DNA from: JACCXG01 sp963750935
Lineage (GTDB): Bacteria; Acidobacteriota; Vicinamibacteria; Vicinamibacterales; 2-12-FULL-66-21
Length of the DNA stretch: 64,000 bases
Reading direction: 5' to 3'
NCBI GenBank assembly: GCA_963750935.1
Contig: CAVVSR010000013.1
Location: 372,001-436,000 of the forward strand
Each line of letters begins with the position of its first letter. Position 1 is the first letter of the stretch. Below are positions 44,221-52,552 of this stretch, piece by piece. The position numbers and the translations under genes are program-made. A model generated the notes under the pieces. That model made no database searches. It saw only the letters and a list, made by a program, of their open reading frames with translations, and was not told the DNA's origin.

Positions 44221-45148
44221 GCTTTGTCGAGGCCCCGCCCCGAGCCTCAGCCGTCGGCTCGGTATCGGCGCTGCGGCTGCCGTCCGCCTGCCCCTCACCC
44301 ACCCACGCCTTCGCGATCGCCACCGCCATCTGCCGGACGCGGAGGATGTAGGCCATGCGCTCGGACACGCCGATGCCGCCGCTCGCGTCGAGCAGGTTGA
44401 ACATGTGCGAGCACTTCAGGCAGTAGTCGAGCGCGGGCAGCACCAGCTGCGAACGCAGCAGCGTGCCAGCCAGCAGGTAGTACTCCTCGAACAGGTTGCG
44501 ATGCAGCGCGTGCAGCTCGCTGCGGGGCATATCGACCTGGCCGAACGCGTACTTCGACTGCTCGACTTCGTCGCGATGCCGGACGTCGCGGTATTTCACG
44601 CCCGGCGCCCACTCGAGATCGTAGACGTCGTCCACGTCCTGCAGCGCCATCGCGAAGCGCTCGAGCCCGTAGGTCAGCTCGACGCTGATCGGCGAGAGGT
44701 CGACGCCGCCGGCCTGCTGGAAGTAGGTGAACTGCGTGATCTCCTGGCCGTCGAACAGCACCTGCCAGCCGATGCCCCACGCGCCGAGCGTCGGCGACTC
44801 CCAGTTGTCCTCCTCGAAGCGGACGTCGTGGGCGCGCAGATCGATCCCGCACGTCTCCAGGCTCTGCAGGTAGAGCTGCTGGACTTCGTCCGGCGCCGGC
44901 TTGAGGATCACCTGGAACTGCTGGTGCTTGAACAGGCGGTTGGGGTTTTCGCCAAAGCGTCCGTCGGCGGGCCGGCGCGACGGCTGCACGTAGGCCACGC
45001 TCCAGTGATCCGGACCGAGGACCCGGAGGAACGTCTCCGGGTGCATGGTGCCGGCCCCCATCTCGATGTCGAGGGGCTGCTGCAGCAGGCAGCCGCGGGA
45101 GGTCCAGAACTCGGACAGCTTGAAGATGAGTTGCTGCAGCGTCACCAT
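44213..45148 (-). CDS. glyQ: Glycyl-tRNA synthetase alpha subunit
   Basis: About 311 residues from ATG 45148 (a TTG at 45157 would add three). Class II catalytic subunit that charges tRNA-Gly. Recognisable segments: FWTSRGCLLQQPLDIEMGAGT, AYVQPSRRPADGRFGENPNR, EEDNWESPTLGAWGIGWQV, ISVELTYGLERFAM and the C-terminal helices LLDASGGIGVSERMAYILR. The last 25 residues are variable and polar. The start of glyS overlaps the end of this gene, consistent with 1:1 subunit production. Confidence 0.96.
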   Translation of the reverse strand: MVTLQQLIFKLSEFWTSRGCLLQQPLDIEMGAGTMHPETFLRVLGPDHWSVAYVQPSRRPADGRFGENPNRLFKHQQFQVILKPAPDEVQQLYLQSLETCGIDLRAHDVRFEEDNWESPTLGAWGIGWQVLFDGQEITQFTYFQQAGGVDLSPISVELTYGLERFAMALQDVDDVYDLEWAPGVKYRDVRHRDEVEQSKYAFGQVDMPRSELHALHRNLFEEYYLLAGTLLRSQLVLPALDYCLKCSHMFNLLDASGGIGVSERMAYILRVRQMAVAIAKAWVGEGQADGSRSADTEPTAEARGGASTKHG

Positions 45149-45209
45149 GCCGGACAAGCGACCACGCGATCGACCATCACTTCTCGTTCACCCACTCTTG
45201 TTCATCCTC

Positions 45210-45956
45210 TCAGCGCACGTGCCGCATCTCGCGCAGCACCCGGGCCGACTTCAGCTCTTTCTCGAGGTGCGCGCCGATCAGGCGGCGATGCGCGTCTTCC
45301 AGCTGCCGGGCCGCGCTGTCACCCAGCGGCAGATCGCGCAGTTGCTCCGGCGTGCACGCCGTCGCGCACCTCAGGAACGTCAGCGCCTCGGCCGACAGCA
45401 CCGTTCCGGTGCTCGATGGCGCGCACTCGCGGCAGACCAGTATCGTGTCCCGCGGCGGCATCGAGGCGGTCTCGCCGAGCGCCGCGCCACAGGCGCCGCA
45501 CCGCCGGAGCGAGGGATACACACCCTGGAGGCGAAGCAGCCAGTACTCGAAGTACCGGACCAGCGGCTCCACCGGCGCACCGGTCGCCAGCGCGTCAGTG
45601 ACCGAAGCGCCGAGCCGGTACAACCGTTCGTCCGTATGGGCCTCGGGGGCCCACTCGTCGATCAACTCGGCGAAGTACCCGACATAGCCGAGCGCATCGC
45701 CGGAGGCCGACAGCGGCGATCGGGCCGGCTCCACGAAGTTCAACCGGACCAGGTCCCGCTGCTCCCGCTCGTAATACGCCACGCCGGCGCGGGTCATCGG
45801 CTCGAGGGCGCCCGAATACCGTGATTTCGGCCGGCGCGCGCCCTTGGCCACGCCCCGCTTCTTCCCCCGATCCCGGGTCAGGAACACGACAATGCGATCC
45901 GACTCGCCGAGCTTGTAGGTACGCAGAATGAGCGCCTCGGCCTGATAGACCGGCAT
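45210..45956 (-). CDS. recO: DNA repair protein RecO
   Basis: 248 residues. The N-terminal OB fold (AEALILRTYKLGESDRIVVFLTRDRG) is followed by the helical domain and a zinc-binding cluster, CGACG (about 153-157) and CREC (about 175-178). Acts with RecF and RecR to load RecA on gapped DNA. Length is typical. 52 nt ahead of glyQ and 13 nt after mgtE on the same strand; a recO-glyQ-glyS-ppdK order is common in several phyla. Confidence 0.94.
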   Translation of the reverse strand: MPVYQAEALILRTYKLGESDRIVVFLTRDRGKKRGVAKGARRPKSRYSGALEPMTRAGVAYYEREQRDLVRLNFVEPARSPLSASGDALGYVGYFAELIDEWAPEAHTDERLYRLGASVTDALATGAPVEPLVRYFEYWLLRLQGVYPSLRRCGACGAALGETASMPPRDTILVCRECAPSSTGTVLSAEALTFLRCATACTPEQLRDLPLGDSAARQLEDAHRRLIGAHLEKELKSARVLREMRHVR

Positions 45957-45969
45957 GAAGCCTTCTATT

Positions 45970-47343
45970 CTATCCGTCCCCTCCCAGGTATTTCAGGAAC
46001 ACCGTCCCAAGCCCAAGGAAGGACAGGAAGCCGAACACGTCGGTCAGGGTCGTGATGAACACCGACGAGGCCAGCGCGGGATCGACCTTCAGCGCCCGCA
46101 GCGCCAGCGGGATCAACGTGCCGGCCGTGGCCGCCACGAACATGTTGATGACCATCGCGGCGCCGATGATGCCGCCGAGCCAGGCATTCCCTTTCCACAG
46201 CCAGACCACGATCGCCGCGACCAGGCCGCAGCCGATGCCGTTGGCGAGGCCGACCGCCGCCTCTTTCAGGAGCGCCTTGCGCGTGTTCGCCCACGTCAGC
46301 TCGCCGAGCGCGATGCCGCGGACGATCACGGTCAGCGTCTGCGTGGCGGCGTTGCCGCCCATCCCCGCGACGACCGGCATGAACACCGCGAGCGCGCTGA
46401 CCTTGGCAATCGTGCCCTCGAACAGCGCGACCACCGACGCCGCCATGAACGCCGTGACCAGGTTGACCTGCAACCACGGCATCCGTTTCCGCAGCGACTC
46501 CCACGGCCGCGTGAACACGCGATCGTCTCCGGCCACACCGGCGAGACGGTAGACGTCCTCGGTCGCCTCGTCCTTGATGACGTCGATCACGTCGTCCACG
46601 GTGATGACGCCGACGAGCTTGTTCTCTTCGTCCACGACCGGGATGGCCAGCAGGTTGTAGGACGCCACCTGGCGCGCCACTTCTTCCTGGTCCATGTCGA
46701 CGCGCACGCTGATCAGATCGGTGGTCATGATCCGCTTCAGCGGCGTGCTCGGCGGCACGAGCAGCAGGCGGCGCAGCGAGACCACGCCGACGAGATGGCG
46801 GCGGACGTCGATGACGTAGAGGTAGAACACCATCTCGAACTCGCGCGACCCCTGCAGCGCGGTGATGGCTTCGCCGGCGGTGATGTCCTCCGAAAGCGCG
46901 AAGACTTTCGGGTTCATGATGCGGCCGGCGGTCTGTTCGGGATACTCGAGCAGCTCGCCGACGTCGCCGCCGGCCGGACGCTTCTGGATCAACTCGAGGA
47001 CGGCGGCCGAGAGTTCTTCCGGCAGGTAATCGACGATCGCCGCGGCATCGTCCGACGGCAGCTCGGAGAGGAGCTTGCCGATCTCTTCGGCCGATCGATC
47101 GGCGAGCAGCGCGGCGCCACCCTCGGGCCCCAGCTCGCTGAGCGCTTCCATCGCGAGCCGGCCGTTGCGCTCGAGCAGCAGCGTGAACGCCTGCTGCCGA
47201 TCCTTGTCGGGCAGCTCCGCGAACACCTGCGCCAGGTCCGCCGGATGCTGCTTCTGGAGCAGATTGACGAGGTTCGCCGTCGCGCCTACGCGGAGGAGAC
47301 GCTTGACCGAGTCGAGGACGACGTCGAGCTTGCGCTGGGCCAT
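45970..47343 (-). CDS. mgtE: MgtE-type magnesium transporter
   Basis: 457 residues from ATG 47343. The domain order is that of MgtE: N-terminal helical superfamily domain (LQKQHPADLAQVFAELPDKDRQ), two CBS domains (MNPKVFALSEDITAGEAI, MTTDLISVRVDMDQEEVAR) that sense Mg2+, a plug helix, and five membrane helices with WLQVNLVTAFMAA and the pore-lining GMGGNAATQTLTV. The C-terminus ends in a membrane helix as usual. Forms a Mg2+-gated dimeric channel in the inner membrane. The upstream 200 nt hold a heptamer array. Confidence 0.96.
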   Translation of the reverse strand: MAQRKLDVVLDSVKRLLRVGATANLVNLLQKQHPADLAQVFAELPDKDRQQAFTLLLERNGRLAMEALSELGPEGGAALLADRSAEEIGKLLSELPSDDAAAIVDYLPEELSAAVLELIQKRPAGGDVGELLEYPEQTAGRIMNPKVFALSEDITAGEAITALQGSREFEMVFYLYVIDVRRHLVGVVSLRRLLLVPPSTPLKRIMTTDLISVRVDMDQEEVARQVASYNLLAIPVVDEENKLVGVITVDDVIDVIKDEATEDVYRLAGVAGDDRVFTRPWESLRKRMPWLQVNLVTAFMAASVVALFEGTIAKVSALAVFMPVVAGMGGNAATQTLTVIVRGIALGELTWANTRKALLKEAAVGLANGIGCGLVAAIVVWLWKGNAWLGGIIGAAMVINMFVAATAGTLIPLALRALKVDPALASSVFITTLTDVFGFLSFLGLGTVFLKYLGGDG

Positions 47344-47403
47344 GGGAGTCGAATCCGAGCGCGACCGGGAACTGCTCAATTTACCACGACTTACGTGAAT
47401 CCT

Positions 47404-47476
47404 GGTGCTGGGTGCTGTGCAGGGTGCTCGGTGCGGGGTGCTCAGTGCTGGGTGCTCAGTGCTTGGTGCGGGGCTC
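47404..47476. repeat. Heptamer array, unit GGTGCTG/GGTGCTC
   Basis: Imperfect period-7 repeat (GGTGCTG, GGTGCTG, then GGTGCTC, GGTGCGG, GGTGCTC, AGTGCTG, GGTGCTC, AGTGCTT and GGTGCGG after a short irregular interruption). Lies in the 216-nt gap between mgtE and the exported protein gene at 47560. No gene is apparent in the gap. Confidence 0.85.
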
Positions 47477-47559
47477 GCGGGTGAGGTGGGGCGGGCGGGA
47501 CAAAAAAACGCGGCGGCCGGAGGATGAGCGGCCACCGCGTTGACGGAGAGAGAGTTCGA

Positions 47560-48498
47560 TCAGCGCACTTGCGGCTGTCGGGCGTAGCCGCTTTCCTTGA
47601 TGGTGTAGTCGGCAGGCACGTCGAAGAGGCCGGCTGCCGGTTCGGTGCGCACGATGTTCGACAGGGTGTATGTGGTTTCGCCGGTCCGCGGGTCGCTGTG
47701 CCTGGTCATCACGAAGATGTCGAGGTCGACGGAGAACCACTGCTCGGAGGTCACCGTGATCGGCTGCTGGTTGCCGATCGAGCCGGCGGGAATCACGACC
47801 GTCTGCCTGGTGCCGTCCACCGGCACGCCGTCGATGACCTTGGTCCCCAGCGGCTCCTTGTTTGCGCCGGTCATGGTCGGGACCGCCACGGCGCTGCCGC
47901 CGAAGCCGCCGCGGCCTCGCGCGACGACTTCGGTCTGACGCTTCTGCATCTCTTCGGACGCCATCTGCCCCGACGCCTCGGTTGGCGCGACGACCGAGAC
48001 CTTGCCGGCGACGCGGGCGCCTGCTTCCAGCTCGGTGCGGATCTTGTCGACCGCCGCCGGCATCGGCGCGACCGCCGTCGCCGGGTACATGATGCGCATG
48101 GCCGCTTTCTGCGCCACCCGGGTCTGCGGATTCAACACATAGCTCACGTGCGCCACCGGGTCGTAGATGGCAATCGACCGCGGCATGCCGTCGGGACCGA
48201 TCTCTTCGCGCCGCGTTCGCCCTTCACCGTCGCGATAGATCCGGACGGTGGTCTTGCGGGAGATCTTGTTGCCGTCTCCGAGGGTCTGGACGAACTCGGT
48301 GGTGGCCTCCGCGGCATACGGCCGCCCGGTCGTCACGCGCGATTCGACGACGGCCTGCGCCGGCATCGGCATCGGCGTCACGCGGGTGAGCTCCTGGCCC
48401 ACCTGCTGCTCGCGCATGGCGGGTGTTGCCACCTGGCCAACCGCCGGCGCGGCCACGCCGATGGCCAGCAGGCTTCCAATCACGATGCGGTACGTCAT
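47560..48498 (-). CDS. Exported protein of unknown function linked to an ECF sigma module
   Basis: 312 residues. A signal peptide (VIGSLLAIGVAAPAVG) is followed by a beta-rich domain with TTGRPYAAEATTEFVQTLGDGNKI, VRIYRDGEGRTRREEIG, YDPVAHVSYVLNPQTR and a Gly-rich linker; the C-terminus has FDVPADYTIKE. Similar small exported proteins sit behind acidobacterial sigma/anti-sigma pairs, but no family name is certain. Starts within the anti-sigma stop (4-bp ATGA overlap), so it is the third gene of the module and may be an envelope-stress effector or the signal input. Confidence 0.8.
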   Translation of the reverse strand: MTYRIVIGSLLAIGVAAPAVGQVATPAMREQQVGQELTRVTPMPMPAQAVVESRVTTGRPYAAEATTEFVQTLGDGNKISRKTTVRIYRDGEGRTRREEIGPDGMPRSIAIYDPVAHVSYVLNPQTRVAQKAAMRIMYPATAVAPMPAAVDKIRTELEAGARVAGKVSVVAPTEASGQMASEEMQKRQTEVVARGRGGFGGSAVAVPTMTGANKEPLGTKVIDGVPVDGTRQTVVIPAGSIGNQQPITVTSEQWFSVDLDIFVMTRHSDPRTGETTYTLSNIVRTEPAAGLFDVPADYTIKESGYARQPQVR

Positions 48499-49328
48499 TG
48501 TCTGCTCCTTGTCACCTGGTCCTCCAGCGCGGACACCAGCCTGATGCCCCGCGGCACACCGTCCTGCCCCACCAGCAGGTCCGCTTGCACCGCGGCGTGC
48601 GCCGCATGGGAGGAAATCTGCAGGCCGTACTCCGGGAGCGCCGAGAGCGGCAGCTCCGTGCGCACGATGGTGGCGCTCTCCAGCGGGGGCAGGCCCACCG
48701 CCGTCGGAATGGCCACGAACTCGACATCCCTGACAGGCCTGATGGGCCTGGCCGGACTGTTCGCCCGCGATGGCGCCGGCACCAATTGCCCCGGCGTCTT
48801 CACGGTCGCGGCGCTGCTCGCCAATCCGTGGCTTCCGGGTACAGCCGGACGTTCATCCGTGGCGACTCCGTAGCTTCCGGTTTTAGCCCGAAGCTCATCG
48901 TTCGCGACTGCGTGGCTTCCGGCTTTAGCCGGAAGTTCATTCCTCGCGATTCCGTGGCTTCCGGCGTCAGCCGGAAGCTCAGGTGAACGCTGAACGCTCC
49001 ATACGCCGACAGCGATCAGCGACACGGCCGCGGCGATGCCCAGCCACCACCCGACGCCGGTCCCGCGGCCAACAGGTTCTCGGCTGGGCGGCTGCTGCGC
49101 CGGGAACGCCGCCAGCAGCCGGTCCTCGAGCCCAGCCGGCGCCCGGCGCACGCCGGCGCCTGCGGACAGCACACGCAGGGCCTGCGTCAGGTCGCGCTGA
49201 CGGACGAGCTCCGCCGCACACGCCGTGCAAGTGCGGATGTGGGTGTGCGCGGCGTCTTCGACCGCCGCCGGCATCGGCACGCCGCGCGCCAGATCCAGAA
49301 TCGCGTCACGATGGCTGCGGCACGTCAT
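48495..49328 (-). CDS. Zinc-finger anti-sigma factor with REP-derived linker
   Basis: 277 residues from ATG 49328, which overlaps the sigma stop (ATGA). An N-terminal zinc-binding anti-sigma domain (HTHIRTCTACAAELV, a HxxxCxxC motif) is followed by a membrane helix (GWWLGIAAAVSLIAVGVW). Between the helix and the C-terminal periplasmic domain lie four 14-residue repeats (ELPAKAGSHAVAND and variants) encoded by palindromic DNA. The C-terminus (TELPLSALPEYGLQISSHAA) may sense a periplasmic signal. Expected to bind and release the cognate ECF sigma factor. Confidence 0.85.
   Translation of the reverse strand: MTCRSHRDAILDLARGVPMPAAVEDAAHTHIRTCTACAAELVRQRDLTQALRVLSAGAGVRRAPAGLEDRLLAAFPAQQPPSREPVGRGTGVGWWLGIAAAVSLIAVGVWSVQRSPELPADAGSHGIARNELPAKAGSHAVANDELRAKTGSYGVATDERPAVPGSHGLASSAATVKTPGQLVPAPSRANSPARPIRPVRDVEFVAIPTAVGLPPLESATIVRTELPLSALPEYGLQISSHAAHAAVQADLLVGQDGVPRGIRLVSALEDQVTRSRQ
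48826..48979. repeat. Four in-frame copies of a 42-nt palindromic repeat
   Basis: Copies start at 48826, 48868, 48910 and 48952, exactly 42 nt apart. The core is GGCTTCCGGCTTTAGCCGGA (copy 3); copies 1, 2 and 4 have substitutions within the core but keep frame. Minus-strand translation gives the ELPAKAGSH-type repeat in the anti-sigma factor. The core also occurs at 32967-32991. Confidence 0.95.
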
Positions 49329-50008
49329 GCGATACACCTTCTTTGCGCGGCTCCCGCGCCGGCGCGCACGACGCGCCGTTGCGGCTCCGCGTGTGTCGCG
49401 TCACTTCCCGGCCGCGGTTCGTGCCGCGACTCGTACCGCGCCTCGCGGGCGGCCATCCGCGCCGCCAGCAGGCCGCGCGCCCGATGCAGCCGGGACCGAA
49501 CCGTCCCGATCGCGCAGCCGAGCGCGTCTGCCGCCTCCGCGTACGACAGTTCCTGCAGGTCGCACATCACGACGACCTCCCGATAGCGCAGCGGCAAGGC
49601 CAGCACCGCGCGGCGCAGCGCCGCGAGGCGCGCCGCCTGGGTCAGGTCCGCCACCGGATCGGGCTCGACGGCCGGCGCTCCGGCCACATCGTGTTCGAGC
49701 CGATCGTTCAGCGGCTCGCTCCGGCGCTCGCGTTCGAGCCGCTGCCGGGCGCAGTTGCGGGCGATCCCGCACAGCCAGGCCGCGACCGTCGATCGGCCCG
49801 CCTGATACCGGCCCGCGTCCCGCATCACCAGCAGGAAGACGTCCTGCGTGACGTCCTCGGCCATCGCCGGAACGCCGGTCATGTGCAGGGCGAACCGATA
49901 GACGTCACCCTGACGCCGGCGGAACAGGCTGGTCAAGGCCTCGGCCCGGCCTTCCGCAATCCCCGCAATCAGGGAGTCGTCGCTGGTGTGCTCGTGATCC
50001 AGGGTCAT
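49325..50008 (-). CDS. ECF RNA polymerase sigma factor
   Basis: 227 residues. Sigma region 2 (LTSLFRRRQGDVYRFALHMTG, AEDVTQDVFLLVM) and region 4 (LPLRYREVVVMCDLQELSYAEAADALGCAIGTVRSRLHRAR) are intact; regions 1.1 and 3 are absent, so this is an extracytoplasmic-function sigma. A 35-residue Arg/Pro-rich tail follows region 4. Directs transcription when freed by the anti-sigma encoded next. Head of the sigma, anti-sigma, exported-protein operon; such sigmas usually activate their own operon, though no sigma-specific promoter can be named here. Confidence 0.93.
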   Translation of the reverse strand: MTLDHEHTSDDSLIAGIAEGRAEALTSLFRRRQGDVYRFALHMTGVPAMAEDVTQDVFLLVMRDAGRYQAGRSTVAAWLCGIARNCARQRLERERRSEPLNDRLEHDVAGAPAVEPDPVADLTQAARLAALRRAVLALPLRYREVVVMCDLQELSYAEAADALGCAIGTVRSRLHRARGLLAARMAAREARYESRHEPRPGSDATHAEPQRRVVRAGAGAAQRRCIA

Positions 50009-50077
50009 CGGCTGCCGGATTCGACGCGGTCACTGGATATTCGGCCGGCAGGAGGGGGGAGTTCCAAAAAAGTTCGG

Positions 50078-50150
50078 AAGTCAAAAGTCAGAAGTCAAAA
50101 AGGGAAGTGCAGAGCCCTTTTCACTTCTGACTTTTGACTTTTGACTTTAG
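50078..50150. repeat. Inverted heptamer array overlapping the era 3' end
   Basis: GAAGTCA-AAAGTCA-GAAGTCA at 50078-50098 is mirrored by CTTCTGA-CTTTTGA-CTTTTGA at 50124-50144. Between them AAAAGGG...CCCTTTT can form an inner stem, so on the minus strand this is a plausible terminator for era. The last codons and stop of era (50121-50123) lie inside it. Confidence 0.88.
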
Positions 50151-51053
50151 CTTGCCCGGCTTTCGGGTGGCGCGAGGCACGCCCATCTCGTCGAGCGCGC
50201 GGTCGTCGTTGCGCCAGTCGGGGTTGACCTTGACGCGGAGGTCGAGGAACACCCGCGTCTCGAAGGCCTCCTCGAGGTCCTTGCGGGCTTCGGTGCCGAT
50301 GCGTTTGATCATGTCGCCGCCACGGCCGATCACGATCCCCTTCTGCGAATCCTGCTCGACCAGGATCGTGCAGTAGAGCCGGAGGATCCGCTCGCGCTCT
50401 TCCTCGTCGAACTTGTCGACGACGACCGCGGTCGAGAACGGGAGCTCGGCGCGGGTGTGATGCAGAATCTTCTCGCGGACGGTTTCGGCGACGAGCGTCC
50501 GCTCGGGTTGATCGGTCAGGTAGTCTTCGGGATAGACGGCCTCGCCGTCCGGGATCTGTTCCAGCAGCACCCGTTCGAGGCGATCGACCCCGTCGCCGGT
50601 CTGTGCCGACAGCGGCACGATGGCGACGAACTCGTGCCAGGTGCGCACCCGCTCGATCAGCGGCAGCAGCTTCGCCTTCGCCACCGCGTCGACCTTGTTG
50701 AGGACGAGCACCACCGGGCCCCGCACCCGGGACAGCAGGCCCGACACGAACTCGTCCCCGTGACCGGGCTGCGTGGTGGCGTCGAACACCAGGACCACGA
50801 CGTCCACTTCGCGCAGCGTGTCGACCGCCGCGTCGACCATGCGGACGTTCATGCGGTGCAGCGGACGATGGATGCCCGGCGTGTCCACGAACACGATCTG
50901 CCCGTCCGGATAGTTCTTCACCCCGAGGATCCGGCTCCTCGTCGTCTGCGGCTTGTCGGACACGATCGCCAGCTTCGCGCCGACGATCGTATTGAGCAGC
51001 GTCGACTTGCCCGCGTTGGGCCGGCCGATGAACGACACCATGCCCGATTTCAT
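50121..51053 (-). CDS. era: GTPase Era
   Basis: 310 residues from ATG 51053. Binds 16S rRNA and helps 30S maturation. GTPase motifs: G1 GRPNAGKST, G2 TTRSRILG, G3 DTPG, G4 NKVD, G5 SAQT. The C-terminal KH domain has GIVIGRGGDMIKRIG and FLDLRVKVNPDWRNDDRALDEMG. The final 15 residues (KPGKLKSKVKSQK) are encoded by the heptamer repeat and are not typical of Era. A related repeat also follows the start side, so era is bracketed by the same unit. Confidence 0.96.
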   Translation of the reverse strand: MKSGMVSFIGRPNAGKSTLLNTIVGAKLAIVSDKPQTTRSRILGVKNYPDGQIVFVDTPGIHRPLHRMNVRMVDAAVDTLREVDVVVLVFDATTQPGHGDEFVSGLLSRVRGPVVLVLNKVDAVAKAKLLPLIERVRTWHEFVAIVPLSAQTGDGVDRLERVLLEQIPDGEAVYPEDYLTDQPERTLVAETVREKILHHTRAELPFSTAVVVDKFDEEERERILRLYCTILVEQDSQKGIVIGRGGDMIKRIGTEARKDLEEAFETRVFLDLRVKVNPDWRNDDRALDEMGVPRATRKPGKLKSKVKSQK

Positions 51054-51074
51054 GGGACCCGATTCACTTGTGAC

Positions 51075-51109
51075 CTTCTGACTTTTAACTTCTGACTTCT
51101 GACTTCTGA
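51075..51109. repeat. Heptamer array CTTCTGA between era and the M16 gene
   Basis: Five contiguous 7-mers (CTTCTGA, CTTTTAA, CTTCTGA x3). It ends 3 nt from the stop codon (51113-51115) of the downstream-facing M16 peptidase gene and is the same unit and orientation as 50124-50144. Confidence 0.9.
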
Positions 51110-51112
51110 TTC

Positions 51113-52552
51113 CTACTTCCCGACAGGGTTCCCTTCGATATCGTGCAGCACGATCGGCGCGATCCCGGTGGCCTTCAGCGGCGCCTCGATCGTCTTGCGG
51201 TCGCCGACGATGACGATCGCCACCTTGTCGAGGTCGATGTACTTCTTCGCGACGCGCACCACGTCGTCCCTGGTGATGGCGGCGATCGATTTCGCGTATT
51301 GCTGGTAGTAGTCGTCCGGCAGGCCCTGGGTCCACAACGTGGTGAACGCGCCGTTGACCGAGGTGACCGACTGGAACGCCGCCGGCAACCGCTGAATGAG
51401 CGAGTCCTTGGCGACCGCCAGCTCCTCGTCTGTCACCGGCCGCGCGCCGAGGATGCCGCGAAGCTCTTTCATGAACTCGACGAGCGCCGCGTCGCTCTTG
51501 TCCGAGACGACATCGCCGGAGCTGCTGAAAGCGCCGGGCCCCTTGCCGTAGTCGAACTCCGACCCCACGCCGTAACTGTAGCCCTTCTCCTCGCGGATGT
51601 TGGCGTTGAGGCGGGACTGGAACATCCCGCCGAGCATGGTGTTCATCACCTCCAGCGCGAAGTAGTCGGGAGTGGTGCGCGGGGGGCCGGGCCGTCCGAT
51701 CATCACGGTCGATTGCGCCGCACCAGGCTTGTCCACCAGGACGATCCTGGTCGGCTTCGGCTCGGGGACCGCCGGATACGTGAAGGACGGCCGTTCCCCG
51801 CCCTTGGGCCAGACCGCGAGCGCTTGTTCGACCACCGGCTTGACGGCGGCGGCGGTGACGTCGCCGACGACCGAGACCAGCGCCCGGCCAGGCTGGAAGT
51901 ACGCCTTGTGAAACGCCACGACGTCGTCTCGCGTGATCGCTTTCAGTGACTGCTCGGTGACGACCCGGCCGTAGGGATGCGCGCCGCCGTAGACGACGCG
52001 GGGAAAGACCCGGTTGGCGATCGCTCCCGACTGCGCCTTCTGCTGCTCGAGCTGCACGAGCCGCTGGCCGCGCAGGCGGTCGAGCGCGGGCTCGGGGAAG
52101 GTGGAGTTCACCAGCATGTCGCTCAGGACGCCGAGCACCGCCGGAAACTTCGCCGTCGTCGAGACGAAGCTGATCGACCCGCTTTCCCCGGCGATACTGA
52201 CCGAGATCGTCGTGCCGAGGAGCTGCAGCGCGTTCGAGAGCGCCTCGCCGTCACGGGTCTTCGTGCCCTCGCTCAGCATCGCCGCGGTGAGCGACGCCAG
52301 TCCCTGCCGGCCATCCGGCTCGAATTGATACGCGCCGCCGAGAAACGTGAGCGAGAAGGACACCAGCGGCAGGCCGCGCTTCTCCGACACGATCAGGTCG
52401 GCGCCGTTGGTGAGCGTCGCCTTCGTCCATGCCGGCACCGTCAGCGAAGGGGGCTTCCCCGGCTCCGGAATCTTCTTGCGATCGAACCCCTGCTGCGCCG
52501 CCGGCGTCAGCGACAGCACCAGCGCCCAGACGAGAACGAGCCAGCCCCTCAT
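51113..52552 (-). CDS. M16-family peptidase, inactive-type partner
   Basis: 479 residues from ATG 52552, with a signal peptide (WLVLVWALVLSLTPAAQ). The M16 fold is clear (LTNGADLIVSEKRGLPLVSFSLTFLGGAY, RPGPPRTTPDYFALEVMNTMLGG, REEKGYSYGVGSEFDYG), but the zinc motif HxxEH is replaced by GLASLTAAMLSEG. So it is the substrate-binding, non-catalytic half of a periplasmic insulinase-like pair. It overlaps the active partner by 4 bp. Confidence 0.92.
   Translation of the reverse strand: MRGWLVLVWALVLSLTPAAQQGFDRKKIPEPGKPPSLTVPAWTKATLTNGADLIVSEKRGLPLVSFSLTFLGGAYQFEPDGRQGLASLTAAMLSEGTKTRDGEALSNALQLLGTTISVSIAGESGSISFVSTTAKFPAVLGVLSDMLVNSTFPEPALDRLRGQRLVQLEQQKAQSGAIANRVFPRVVYGGAHPYGRVVTEQSLKAITRDDVVAFHKAYFQPGRALVSVVGDVTAAAVKPVVEQALAVWPKGGERPSFTYPAVPEPKPTRIVLVDKPGAAQSTVMIGRPGPPRTTPDYFALEVMNTMLGGMFQSRLNANIREEKGYSYGVGSEFDYGKGPGAFSSSGDVVSDKSDAALVEFMKELRGILGARPVTDEELAVAKDSLIQRLPAAFQSVTSVNGAFTTLWTQGLPDDYYQQYAKSIAAITRDDVVRVAKKYIDLDKVAIVIVGDRKTIEAPLKATGIAPIVLHDIEGNPVGK

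Noticed and set aside
48826..48979. The four 42-nt repeats as a CRISPR array
   Set aside because: The repeats are directly adjacent, without unique spacers, diverge from one another, are in frame in a gene, and no cas gene is present.
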